Made by a program: the position numbers and the translations under genes | Shown: positions 24,599-32,900 of the stretch, one piece after another | Position numbering within the stretch: position 1 is the stretch's first letter | Layout of the letters: every line of letters starts with the position of its first letter | From: Streptomyces sp. CB01201 | GTDB taxonomy: Bacteria; Actinomycetota; Actinomycetes; Streptomycetales; Streptomycetaceae | DNA: 64,000 nt | Reading direction: 5' to 3' | Assembly: GCF_002803085.1 (NCBI RefSeq) | Contig: NZ_NNBJ01000006.1 | Location: 62,001 to 126,000, forward strand | The notes under the pieces: model-generated | What the model was told of the DNA's origin: nothing | Databases searched by the model: none | Seen by the model: only the letters and a program-made list of their open reading frames with translations

Positions 24599-24630
24599 CC
24601 CGGGACCGGCCGTGCAGGGCCGGTCCCGGG
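24599..24630 (-). terminator. Strong hairpin after the MFS gene
   Basis: A 13-bp perfect GC-rich stem with a 6-nt loop lies 20 nt past the MFS stop codon and 39 nt before the ligase start. In Streptomyces such hairpins terminate or stabilise transcripts without a U-tract. Here it sits inside an apparent operon and may lower expression of the distal genes. Confidence 0.65.
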
Positions 24631-24649
24631 TGGGTGGCGCGTAGGTCGG

Positions 24650-26146
24650 TCAGTTGCCGGCGGTCTGCCGCGCCCGGCGCTTCGCCGCCCCGCGCAGCGC
24701 GGAGACCAGGGCGAGCACCATGGTGACCGCGGCGATGCCCGTCACCACGTACACACCGTCGCGGTAGCGGTCCATCAGGGACGCGGCGGCACCGGCGCCC
24801 CGGCCGGCCTTGTCGTCGACGGCCATCGTGGCGGTGACCACGGCGAGCACGACGGCCGCGCCCACCTGGTAGCCGGTCTGGAGCACACCGGCGGCCAGCC
24901 CCTGCTCGGAGTCGGCGACGCCGGACGTTGCCTGGACGTAGGCGCCGGTGAAGGAGAACGGGAAGGCGACACCGATGAGGAGCATCGTCGGCAGCATGGT
25001 GGCCACATAGCCGGAGTCCGTGTCGGCCTGGAGGAACAGCAGGTAGGCCCCGGTGTAGGCGACGAAGCCCGCGAAGATCATCCAGGCCGGGCCGAACTTG
25101 CCGACCAGCTTGCCCGTGTTCGGGGCGACGGCGGCGATGAGCAGGCCGGCGGGCAGGAAGGCCAGGGCCATCTCCAGCGGGGACCAGCCGCGCAGCGTCT
25201 GCATGTAGAGCGACCCGACGAACTGGAAGCTCATGTAGGTGCCGAGGATCGCGGCGGCGGCGAGGGCGGCACCGACAAGGCCCTTGTTGCGCAGCAGTCC
25301 CAGGCGCAGCAGCGGCTCCTTCACCCGGAGTTCGACGGTGACGAACACGGCCAGCAGGACGGCGGTGGCGGCGAACTGGCCGATGGTGCGGGCGCTCGCC
25401 CAGCCGAAGGTGGGGGCCATGACGATGGTGTAGACGAGCAGCAGCATCGCCGCGGAGACGGTGACGGCGCCGACGATGTCGTAGCTCCGCCTGCCGGGCG
25501 CACGGGCCGCGTCACGCGGAACGAGGGCGGTGGCGCCGAAGAAGACGGCGAGGGCGACGGGGACCGGGAGCAGGAAGGTCCAGCGCCAGCCCAGCTCGGT
25601 GAGCAGACCGCCGAGGATGAGGCCCAGCGAGAAGCCGGCGGCGCCACACGCCGTGTAGATGCTGACGGCCCGGTTGCGCGCCGCGCCCTCCGGGAACGTC
25701 GTCATGATGATGGCGAGACCGGCCGGAGCGGTGAAGGCGGCGCTGGCGCCCATGACGAAGCGGGCCGCGATCACCAGGGCGCCGTTGTCCGCGATGCCGC
25801 CGACGAGCGAGGCGAGCGCGAAGACCGCGACCGCCGAGAGCAGGATCCGGCGGCGGCCCAGCAGGTCCGCGAGGCGTCCGCCGAGCAGCAGGAAGCCGCC
25901 GAAGCCGAGCACGTAGGCGCTGACGACCCACTGCACGGAGGCGGTGGACATGTGGAGGTCGGACTGGATGGGCGGCACGGCGATGCCGACCATCGCGTTG
26001 TCCAGCGCGTCGAGGAACATCGCGCCGCACAGCACGATCAGCATGCCCCACAGCCGGCCGCCCCAGCGGCCGTCGGTCTGCTCGGGGCCCGGTTTCCGTG
26101 CGGATGCGACGTCCAGGTCGATTGCGGGTTCGGTCGTGGTTGCCAT
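24650..26146 (-). CDS. MFS transporter, DHA2 (14-TMS) family
   Basis: A 498-residue integral membrane protein with about 14 predicted helices. Motif A appears as GGRLADLLGRRRIL, and LDALDNAMVGIAVPPIQSDL matches the TM1 motif D of drug:H+ antiporters. It most likely exports the cluster product or confers resistance by proton-coupled efflux. It is followed by a strong hairpin before the next gene. Confidence 0.9.
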   Translation of the reverse strand: MATTTEPAIDLDVASARKPGPEQTDGRWGGRLWGMLIVLCGAMFLDALDNAMVGIAVPPIQSDLHMSTASVQWVVSAYVLGFGGFLLLGGRLADLLGRRRILLSAVAVFALASLVGGIADNGALVIAARFVMGASAAFTAPAGLAIIMTTFPEGAARNRAVSIYTACGAAGFSLGLILGGLLTELGWRWTFLLPVPVALAVFFGATALVPRDAARAPGRRSYDIVGAVTVSAAMLLLVYTIVMAPTFGWASARTIGQFAATAVLLAVFVTVELRVKEPLLRLGLLRNKGLVGAALAAAAILGTYMSFQFVGSLYMQTLRGWSPLEMALAFLPAGLLIAAVAPNTGKLVGKFGPAWMIFAGFVAYTGAYLLFLQADTDSGYVATMLPTMLLIGVAFPFSFTGAYVQATSGVADSEQGLAAGVLQTGYQVGAAVVLAVVTATMAVDDKAGRGAGAAASLMDRYRDGVYVVTGIAAVTMVLALVSALRGAAKRRARQTAGN

Positions 26147-26213
26147 CAGGCTGGTCCCAATTCCTTCGTCGGTGATGGTGGGGATCCGGCGGCGGGCCGG
26201 TGGGGGTCGGCGG

Positions 26214-27416
26214 TCAGACGACGCTGCCGACCGTGTACGCGTTCTGCGGAGTGCCGCCGAGCAGATGGGCGCCCGCGGACTGGATCACCTGGTCCTGGGC
26301 GATGACGTGCTGGCACATCGTGTTGAGGTCGCGCAGCCAGCGGTCCAGCGGCGAGGGCCGGTACACGGCCGGGGTCGCCACCAGGTCGAAGAGGCGGGCG
26401 ACGACATCGCGCGCGGTGCGGAAGGCGCCCACCCGGGCGAGCACGGAGGCCACCTGCTCGTCCGGGGTCTGCCGGCCGCCGGCCTCAAGGAGCTCCCACT
26501 GCTCGCGCAGCGAGCCGTAGACCGCGTAGCGGGCGGCGCCCAGGTCCATCTCGGCCTGGGCGATCACCGTCTGCACCCGGTAGCTCTCGGCCCAGGGCGT
26601 CTGCGCCGCCCGGTCGAAGCGGGTGGCGGCCATCTCGCGGACGTGGTCGAGCGCGGCGCGGGCCACGCCGAGCGGCACGCCCGGCATGTTGCGCAGTACG
26701 GCGTCCGAGGTGGCCGCCGCGCCGGTGACGCGCGGTGTGGCGAAGCTGAAGGTGTGCTCCTCGGGCACGAACAGGTCCCGCACCGTGTAGTCACGGCTGC
26801 CGCTGCCGCGCAGGCCGGTGGTGTCCCAGGTGTCCTGGATCTCGAACCTCTCCTGCGGCGCCACCACGATCCGCCAGTGCGGTCCCTCGCCGGTGCGGGG
26901 GTTGGTCTCCAGCTCGCCGTCGACGGTCACGAGCACCCCGCCGACGACCCACTTGCTGTGCGTGATGCCGCTGCCGAAGAACCACTGGCCGCTGACCCGG
27001 TAGCCGCCGGGCACCCGCTCCGCCCGGCCCATCGGCATGATCGCGCCCGCCGTGACGACGTCCGGGTCGTCGAACAGCTCGCGGGCGACGGCCTCGTCGA
27101 GGAAACCGGCGTAGATCGGGGTGTCCATGCCGATCATGGCGCACCAGGCGGCGGAGGCGTCGCCGACCGCGAGGGCCTCGATGACCTCCGTCTGCTGGAC
27201 GGCGTCCAGTTCGGGGCCGCCCCAGGAGGCGGGGACGGCCATCCGGAAGACACCGGTGCCGCGCAGCAACTCCACGATGTCCTGCGGAAGTTGGCGGTTG
27301 TCCTCGATCCGCTGGGCATTCTCCCGCAGGATCGGGGCGATGGTCTTGGCGCGGGCCAGGATGTCCTCGGCCGTGCGGGGGGCCACCGAGGTCTCGGGGG
27401 CGTCCAGGATCGTCAT
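26214..27416 (-). CDS. Group D flavin-dependent monooxygenase (acyl-CoA dehydrogenase fold, HsaA/HpaB-like)
   Basis: A 400-residue protein of the acyl-CoA dehydrogenase fold used by two-component aromatic hydroxylases. RMAVPASWGGPELDAVQQTE, SGQWFFGSGITHSKWVVGG and WDTTGLRGSGSRDYTV are typical of HsaA-type and related N- or C-hydroxylases. Such enzymes need a separate flavin reductase, and a suitable one lies at 36815-37354 in the same cluster. The likely reaction is ring hydroxylation or N-oxygenation of an aromatic intermediate. It lies just downstream of the VAO-type oxidase gene. Confidence 0.85.
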   Translation of the reverse strand: MTILDAPETSVAPRTAEDILARAKTIAPILRENAQRIEDNRQLPQDIVELLRGTGVFRMAVPASWGGPELDAVQQTEVIEALAVGDASAAWCAMIGMDTPIYAGFLDEAVARELFDDPDVVTAGAIMPMGRAERVPGGYRVSGQWFFGSGITHSKWVVGGVLVTVDGELETNPRTGEGPHWRIVVAPQERFEIQDTWDTTGLRGSGSRDYTVRDLFVPEEHTFSFATPRVTGAAATSDAVLRNMPGVPLGVARAALDHVREMAATRFDRAAQTPWAESYRVQTVIAQAEMDLGAARYAVYGSLREQWELLEAGGRQTPDEQVASVLARVGAFRTARDVVARLFDLVATPAVYRPSPLDRWLRDLNTMCQHVIAQDQVIQSAGAHLLGGTPQNAYTVGSVV

Positions 27417-27470
27417 GCGGCGTTCTCCCAGCGTGCGTGGTGACAGTGACGGGGTACGGGAAGGGGGGTG

Positions 27471-27533
27471 CGGGATGCGGGGGTTCGGGATGCGGGGGTT
27501 CGGGATGTGCGGGATGCGGGGGTTCGGGATGTG
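27471..27533. repeat. Interrupted 15-bp/9-bp tandem repeat
   Basis: Units of CGGGATGCGGGGGTT (15 bp) alternate with a shortened CGGGATGTG (9 bp) in the order 15-15-9-15-9, between the oxidase stop (27576) and the monooxygenase start (27416). It looks like a slipped-strand expansion in the spacer of an operon and could form G-rich secondary structure in the mRNA. Confidence 0.85.
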
Positions 27534-27575
27534 CGGGGGCGCGGGGGTACGGGAGGCCGGCCCGCGGCGCCGGTC

Positions 27576-29063
27576 TCAGGCGTAACGGCCGGGCGCGATG
27601 GCCTGGTTGGGGTCGAGGGCGGCCTTGATGCGGCGGCCGAGTTCCCGGGCGCCCGGATCGACGGCGAGCGCGTCCGCGTAGCGGGTGTGCTCGATGTCCA
27701 GGCGGTAGGGCAGATAGCCCTGCGCGGTGAAGAGTTCATGGACGCGGTCCAGGGCCCGGTGGGCGCGGGCCGACTCGTCCGCGTCGGTGCGGTCGAACTT
27801 CATCGTGACGACGCAGTCGACGACGTCCGCGTCGAGCGCGTTGAGGGTGGCACCGCAGCGGATGCCCGTCTCGGCCCGTACCCGGTCGAGGAGTTCGACG
27901 GCGCGGGCGAGGTCGGTGCCGGTGAACGGCACCAGCGGCAGGAAGAACAGGAAGCCGCCGTCCGGGTCGATCCGGCCCGCGGGACGCCCCATCTTCGCCT
28001 CGAACAGGGCGTCACCGCGGTCCGGGTCACCGGCGTAGGCGCGCTCGACGCGGACGGCGACCTCGTGGTTGGGCGCGTCGGGGTCGGTCGCGTCGGTGGT
28101 GGACACCTCGGTGAACAGGCCCGACGCATGGGCGGCCGCGACCACGACGCCGGTCATCGCGGTGACGGACTCGGGAGTGCCGTCGACGCACACATGGAGC
28201 AGGAAATCGTCCCCGGTGTGGCCGTAGGCCCGCGCCGCGGCCGGGTTGTAGGCCTTGACCACGCCGCTGGCCAGCCCCTGGGCGACCCATCGGCGCACCT
28301 CGTCGAGGGCCGCGGCGATCGTGTCGGCGGCGAAGCCGAGCCGGACGACCGTCAGCGCCTCGGGGCGCGGAAGCAGCCGGACGGCCGCCGCCGTCACGAT
28401 CCCGAGGTCGGACTGGACGAAGGTCTGGAGCAGGGACGGGCCCAGGCCGTACGGGTAGACCGGCGTCGAGCGATCCGGCCGCGGCCACCAGCCGACATGC
28501 ACCAACTCGCCGTTGGGCAGCGCGACTTCGAGGCCCACGAGGTCCTCCACGCGCTGGTGGCGCAGCCCTACGCCGCGGTCCAGCGCATTGCCGACCACGC
28601 CGGTGTGGGCCGACGACACGGTGACGTTGATCATGCGGTCGGTGTCGCGCAGCGCATCGGCCAACTGCGCCTGGGTGACGCCGGGTTCGACGACTGCCCA
28701 GCCCTCGTCGGTGTTGAGCTCGCGGATCCGGTCCAGGCCGCTCAGATCCAGCACCACGGCCCCGTCGCGGGCCGGCTCACGGGAGCCGAGGCCCCAGTTG
28801 CCGCCGGTGCTGTAGGCGTGCAGCGAACCGGATCCGGCGGACTCGCCGTGGATCCCGACGATCCGGCGGACTTCGTCCGCCGTACGCGGCCGCAGGAGAC
28901 CGCGTATCTCGCGGGAGCGGAAGAGGCTCGCGTTCGGGCCCAGGGTGGCCGCGGACGTGTCGGAGCCGACGGAGGGGGCAGGAGCAACACGGTCGGCTCC
29001 GGCCGCCCGGGCCGCCGGGCCGAGGACGTCCTGTCCGGTGGTGGCAGAGCTGAGCACGGTCAT
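27576..29063 (-). CDS. FAD-linked oxidase, VAO/PCMH family
   Basis: A 495-residue flavoprotein with an FAD-binding PCMH domain (RPRTADEVRRIVGIHGESAG, STGGNWGLGS, SAHTGVVGNALDRGVGLRHQ) and a C-terminal vanillyl-alcohol-oxidase/4-cresol-dehydrogenase-like cap domain. The family oxidises p-alkyl phenols or benzylic alcohols, often with covalent FAD. It is the first gene of the minus-strand run, divergent from a receptor-type TetR gene across a region with an ARE-like site. The ATG at 29063 has AGGTG upstream. Confidence 0.85.
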   Translation of the reverse strand: MTVLSSATTGQDVLGPAARAAGADRVAPAPSVGSDTSAATLGPNASLFRSREIRGLLRPRTADEVRRIVGIHGESAGSGSLHAYSTGGNWGLGSREPARDGAVVLDLSGLDRIRELNTDEGWAVVEPGVTQAQLADALRDTDRMINVTVSSAHTGVVGNALDRGVGLRHQRVEDLVGLEVALPNGELVHVGWWPRPDRSTPVYPYGLGPSLLQTFVQSDLGIVTAAAVRLLPRPEALTVVRLGFAADTIAAALDEVRRWVAQGLASGVVKAYNPAAARAYGHTGDDFLLHVCVDGTPESVTAMTGVVVAAAHASGLFTEVSTTDATDPDAPNHEVAVRVERAYAGDPDRGDALFEAKMGRPAGRIDPDGGFLFFLPLVPFTGTDLARAVELLDRVRAETGIRCGATLNALDADVVDCVVTMKFDRTDADESARAHRALDRVHELFTAQGYLPYRLDIEHTRYADALAVDPGARELGRRIKAALDPNQAIAPGRYA

Positions 29064-29237
29064 GGAAGCACCTCGGGGTTCCCTCGTCTCCGGGCCTGAT
29101 CGGCTGGTCGGTGGCGACGCTAGAGAACAAGCCGAGGCGTTTCTTTCTGGATCGCGCACGCACTGTGCCTGGTTCGCGCACGCGCATCCGGGAGGGACGC
29201 GAATCAGCCAAGAGCGATCACTGCGGGCCCGTACGCC

Positions 29238-29262
29238 AATACAGACCTTTGCGCTGGTTTTA
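29238..29262. promoter_or_regulatory. ARE-like site between the oxidase operon and the TetR gene
   Basis: Half-sites AATACAG and CTGGTTTTA are the same as those of the better ARE match at 31970-31993 but are separated by 9 bp instead of 5. It lies in the 294-bp divergent promoter region serving the oxidase run and the TetR gene, so a butyrolactone receptor could control both. The altered spacing lowers confidence. Confidence 0.4.
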
Positions 29263-29357
29263 TGATCGTGAAGACGGCCGCCGGGGAAGTCCGTGTCGCG
29301 CCACGAGGCTTCCGGCCTCCCCCAGGTCGTGCCCACCCCCACCAACTGGAGCCCCCC

Positions 29358-30119
29358 ATGAAACAGGAACGTGCCGTGCGGACTCGGCGGGCGCTCCTCC
29401 AGGCTGCATCGGAGACCTTCGAGCGCCACGGCTACGACCAGGCGCGGCTCTCGGACATCAGCACCGGGGCCGGGGTCAGCGTCGGCGCGCTGAACTTCCA
29501 CTTCAAGACCAAGGCCGCGGTGGCCGAGGCCGTGGAGAACGAGGCGGTCGGCACGCTGCGGCGCGTCGCCCGGGCCACGGGCCGCCACGAACAGGCGCTT
29601 CAGCGGCTGACCGACATATCCCACACCCTGGCCGACCGGCTGATGCGCGATGTGGTGGCACGCGCCGGTCTGCAATTGAGCTACGCGGCGAAGGACCGCA
29701 CCAGCCTGGACCTGCTCCAGGAGTGGCAGGGCTGTGTCCAGCAGCTGATCGCGGAGGCGGCCGACCAGGGTTCGCTCGCCAGGACGGTGGACCAGCAGGA
29801 GCTGGCGGCCACGATCGTGGCCGCCACCACCGGAATCGAGGCGCTGGGCCGGCGCAACAGCGAGTGGCTCTCGCCGCCGACCCTCACCGCGTTCTGGCGC
29901 CTGATGCTCCCTCAGATCGCCACCGAGGACGTACTGGAGGAGCTGATGCCGGCCGGCAGCCCTTATGCCCGGCCCGAGCCGGTCCCGCTGCCCGCGGCCG
30001 TCGGCCCCGAGGACTCCCAGGAACCCGACGAGCCGGCGGAACCCGGCGAGGCGGACAGCCTGCCCCGGCGGGCACCGCTCAACGGGCCGGCCGGAGATCG
30101 GCGGAAGCGGACCGCGTGA
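29358..30119 (+). CDS. TetR regulator, gamma-butyrolactone receptor-like
   Basis: A 253-residue TetR protein. The HTH segment (VRTRRALLQAASETFERHGY, DISTGAGVSVGALNFHFKTK) is the form seen in ArpA/ScbR receptors and their pseudo-receptors (GALNFHF/GALYFHF). The C-terminal domain is helical and is followed by an acidic Pro/Glu-rich tail of about 45 residues. It may be a pseudo-receptor that responds to antibiotics rather than butyrolactone, as ScbR2-type proteins do. ATG at 29358 follows a GGAG-containing leader. Its 3' end overlaps the convergent NmrA-type gene by 41 nt. Confidence 0.85.
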   Translation: MKQERAVRTRRALLQAASETFERHGYDQARLSDISTGAGVSVGALNFHFKTKAAVAEAVENEAVGTLRRVARATGRHEQALQRLTDISHTLADRLMRDVVARAGLQLSYAAKDRTSLDLLQEWQGCVQQLIAEAADQGSLARTVDQQELAATIVAATTGIEALGRRNSEWLSPPTLTAFWRLMLPQIATEDVLEELMPAGSPYARPEPVPLPAAVGPEDSQEPDEPAEPGEADSLPRRAPLNGPAGDRRKRTA

Positions 30120-30954
30120 AGGCGCTCCGGTGGTCGGCGGCCCACTCCTCGTAGGAGCGGGGGGCGCGCCCGGTGATCTCCCGTACGGTGTCGCAGACCC
30201 GGGCCTTGGCCCCGTCCCGCTGCCGTGCCGCGCTGTCCAGGAGTGCTTGCACGATCGGCGCCGGATATCGGCGCGACAGCGCGTCCCGGGCCGCGTCGAA
30301 GTCCAACTCCTCGCATCTGAGCGGCAGTTCGAGCACGCGCGCCAGCGTCGCGGTCTGCTCCACCGCCGTGATCGCGGTCGGTCCGGTCAGGGTGTACGTC
30401 CGGTGCGCGTGCCCCGGCCCGGTCAGCGCGTGGACCGCCGTCTCGGCCACGTCCCGTGGATCCACGCAGGCGTTGGCGGACGTCCCGTACAGGGCCCGCA
30501 CGATCCCGGCCTCCTGGATGGACGTGCGCCAGGACAGCGTGTTGGACATGAACGAGCGGGGCCGCAGGATCGTCCACTCGCACCCCGAGGAACGCAGGAT
30601 CCGCTCGTTCTCCCGCTGCCGGCGGGTGATCCCGTCCCGGGCCGCGGGGTCCTCGACGGCGGCGGCCGAGAGCTTGACCACCCGCTCGACGCCGGCCGCC
30701 CCGGCCGCCGCCAGGAACCGCGCGTCGTCCCCCTCGGCCGACGGAACGGTGACCAGGAAGGCGGCTCGCACTCCGCGCAGGGCCCGGCGCAGGGAGGACT
30801 CGTCGGCGTAGTCCCCCCGCACCACCTCGGTGCCCGGCGCGGTGACGGTGATGCGCCCGGGGTCGCGGGTCAGCAGGCGCACCGGGTGCTCGGCCGCCAG
30901 CCGCCGGGCCACGACCCGGCCGATCGTCCCGGTCGCTCCGCCGACGAGGATCAC
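30079..30954 (-). CDS. NmrA-like NAD(P)-binding reductase
   Basis: A 291-residue atypical SDR. It begins VILVGGATGTIGRVVARRLA (Rossmann GxxGxxG) and has VVKLSAAAVED and the region TILRPRSFMSNTL typical of NmrA/HSCARG proteins. The GTG at 30954 overlaps the AfsA-homologue stop (GTGA), so it is probably co-translated with it. A role reducing a ketone or butenolide in autoregulator synthesis is plausible, as butyrolactone loci usually pair AfsA with a reductase, but a tailoring role is equally possible. Confidence 0.82.
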   Translation of the reverse strand: MILVGGATGTIGRVVARRLAAEHPVRLLTRDPGRITVTAPGTEVVRGDYADESSLRRALRGVRAAFLVTVPSAEGDDARFLAAAGAAGVERVVKLSAAAVEDPAARDGITRRQRENERILRSSGCEWTILRPRSFMSNTLSWRTSIQEAGIVRALYGTSANACVDPRDVAETAVHALTGPGHAHRTYTLTGPTAITAVEQTATLARVLELPLRCEELDFDAARDALSRRYPAPIVQALLDSAARQRDGAKARVCDTVREITGRAPRSYEEWAADHRSAFTRSASADLRPAR

Positions 30955-31922
30955 ATCGACCGCCCGCCGGTGCCCACGAGCGTGCCCGCCTCGACCGGCG
31001 GGTCGAGGAGCGCGCGTTCCTGGAGCGTCGCGGAAAAAACCGGTGCTCCGTTTTGTTCTCCGCTGATGCGAATGCCACCGTCTGCGGCCGGACGTTCGGC
31101 GCGTATCAGGCACGGGACGTCGAACTCCGCGTAGCGCTGGAAGGTGATCTCGCCGCCGGCCGGGACGAAGGGCGTCGGCGACCGCAGCGCGGACGCGGCC
31201 TGCCGGGCCGCCTCAAGCAACAGCATGCCGGGCACGTGGTCCTTGCGGCCCTGGAAGAGCACGGGATGGGCGGTGTCCACCCGCAGCAGCCATTGGCAGG
31301 GGTCCGGCGTCGGCGCTATCAGGACGTCGTCGGCCCGGGTCCGCCCGGCCAGCAGCGGCCTGACGGGGGCGGCGGGGGAGACCCAGGAGCGCGGGACCGC
31401 GCGGTCGCCGCGCAGCCGGACATAGGTGCCGGGGTTGATGAACTCCGCGTCCACGTCCCCCCGCGCCACCACGTTCCCACCCCGGCGCACGGTCATGGCA
31501 ACCTTCATGGACCGGGGACGCAGCCCCCGCCAGACGATGTCGGAGCACCGGACCAGGATGTCCACGTCAGCGGGCCAGGCGTCCACCCTCAGCAGTTCGG
31601 GCACACAGGAGTAGCGCAACTTGCTGAGCAGGAAACGATATTCGAGCGGCAGGGCGTAAGCGGCGTGGACGATCAGGATGCCTGCCTGACGCATGGTCTC
31701 GGCGACCAGGAGCGGATCGTAGGTGAGATCGACGGACGGGGTGAAAGGGTGCGCTCCGGGCCATCGCCCGCTGACGGCGAACGATCCCTCGGCCGCCGTG
31801 CGCTGCCAGTCGGTGACGAAGGCGTCCTCGCCCCTGGCCCGGTGCACGAAGGCCAGGGGCACGCCGGGGCGCCCCATTTCCCCGCGTTGTTCGCTGATGG
31901 TGCACTGTGCCGCATCGGACAT
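30951..31922 (-). CDS. afsA: AfsA/ScbA family gamma-butyrolactone biosynthesis protein
   Basis: A 323-residue AfsA-type enzyme, which condenses a beta-ketoacyl thioester with dihydroxyacetone phosphate in A-factor-like autoregulator synthesis. Two hotdog-like repeats are visible: FAVSGRWPGAHPFTPSVDLT with the following helix, and HPVLFQGRKDHVPGMLLLEA with the helix RQAASALRSP. The DH.PGMLLLEAARQ segment is a family hallmark. The ATG at 31922 (GGGGGG upstream) is preferred over a TTG four codons earlier. It is divergent from the receptor gene with an ARE between them, the classical feedback layout. Confidence 0.9.
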   Translation of the reverse strand: MSDAAQCTISEQRGEMGRPGVPLAFVHRARGEDAFVTDWQRTAAEGSFAVSGRWPGAHPFTPSVDLTYDPLLVAETMRQAGILIVHAAYALPLEYRFLLSKLRYSCVPELLRVDAWPADVDILVRCSDIVWRGLRPRSMKVAMTVRRGGNVVARGDVDAEFINPGTYVRLRGDRAVPRSWVSPAAPVRPLLAGRTRADDVLIAPTPDPCQWLLRVDTAHPVLFQGRKDHVPGMLLLEAARQAASALRSPTPFVPAGGEITFQRYAEFDVPCLIRAERPAADGGIRISGEQNGAPVFSATLQERALLDPPVEAGTLVGTGGRSM

Positions 31923-31969
31923 GATGCCCCCCAAGTCCTTATGCGCCCGTGCGGCTCCCCGCCACGAAA

Positions 31970-31993
31970 AAATACAGGCGCACTGGTTTTTTT
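31970..31993. promoter_or_regulatory. Autoregulatory element (ARE), butyrolactone receptor operator
   Basis: The 24 bp here match the ARE consensus ANAWACNNACYNNNCGGTTTKTTT at all but three positions (left half AAATACAG, right half CTGGTTTTTTT). It is also a palindrome flanked by A- and T-runs. It lies between afsA and the receptor gene, where ScbR/ArpA-type proteins bind to repress both until butyrolactone accumulates. Confidence 0.75.
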
Positions 31994-32050
31994 AGAATGA
32001 TGCACACAGTCGTCGCAGGATTCAAGATCCAATTTTCAACAGGAGGAGGC

Positions 32051-32845
32051 ATGGCAGTGCAGGACCGCGCCATCCGCACGCGCAGGGTCATCCTGGAAGC
32101 CGCTGCGTCGGTCTTCGAGAAGCGGGGGTTCGAAGCCGCCACCATTTCCGAGATCTTCGCCACCGCGGGCGTGACCAAGGGAGCGCTGTACTTCCACTTC
32201 CAGTCCAAGGAGGACCTGGCCCTGGGGGTGCTGTCGGAACAGGACTACACGCTGAAGGTGCCCGCACGGGCGTACAAGGTCCAGGAGCTGGTGGACGTCG
32301 CGATGCTGCACGCCCACCGCATCATGACGGACCCGCTCGTGCGCGGCGCCGTGCGGCTCTCCATGGACCGCAAGGCCCAGGAGCTGGACCGCGGGGGTCC
32401 GTTCATCCGGTGGAGCGAGGTCGCCCTCGACCTCCTGGACGAGGCCCGGTCACGGGGCGAGCTGCTCCCCCATGTGGTCACCTCGGAGACCGCCGCCACC
32501 TTCGTCGGCTCCTTCGCGGGCGTGCAGTCGATGTCCCAGGCGGTGGGCTACGCGGACCTCACCGAGAAGGTGAGCTGGCTCCTTCGGCACATCATCCCGT
32601 CCGTCGTGGCGCCGCCCCTGCTGATGTCGCTCGACCTGTCGCCGGATCGCGGGCGCGATGTGCACAGGGAGGTCCTGGAGAACCCGCCGCCCGCCGACCC
32701 GCCGCCCACCGGGCCGGAGAACGGTGATCCGGAGAACGGCGATCCGGAGGACGGCGCCCCGGGGAACACCGGCCCGGGGAACGCGGAGCCGGCGGCGCCG
32801 AGCCGTGCACCGCGCCGGGCATCCGCCCCCCGGTCCCGGCAGTGA
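32051..32845 (+). CDS. Gamma-butyrolactone receptor, TetR family (ArpA/ScbR type)
   Basis: A 264-residue regulator. The HTH (RTRRVILEAAASVFEKRGFE, IFATAGVTKGALYFHFQSKE) is the receptor-family signature and the core extends to about residue 210 with the ligand-pocket helices (SFAGVQSMSQAVGYADL). The remaining 55 residues are an unusual Pro/Asn/Gly/Asp tail with PENGDPENGDPEDG repeats; receptors usually end near 220. AGGAGGAGG lies just before the ATG at 32051. It is divergent from afsA and very likely binds the ARE between them. Confidence 0.88.
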   Translation: MAVQDRAIRTRRVILEAAASVFEKRGFEAATISEIFATAGVTKGALYFHFQSKEDLALGVLSEQDYTLKVPARAYKVQELVDVAMLHAHRIMTDPLVRGAVRLSMDRKAQELDRGGPFIRWSEVALDLLDEARSRGELLPHVVTSETAATFVGSFAGVQSMSQAVGYADLTEKVSWLLRHIIPSVVAPPLLMSLDLSPDRGRDVHREVLENPPPADPPPTGPENGDPENGDPEDGAPGNTGPGNAEPAAPSRAPRRASAPRSRQ

Positions 32846-32900
32846 ACCGAGCCGAGCGATCAGCACGGCGGACACCGGGCGCTCACCTCGCGCTTGGCCC

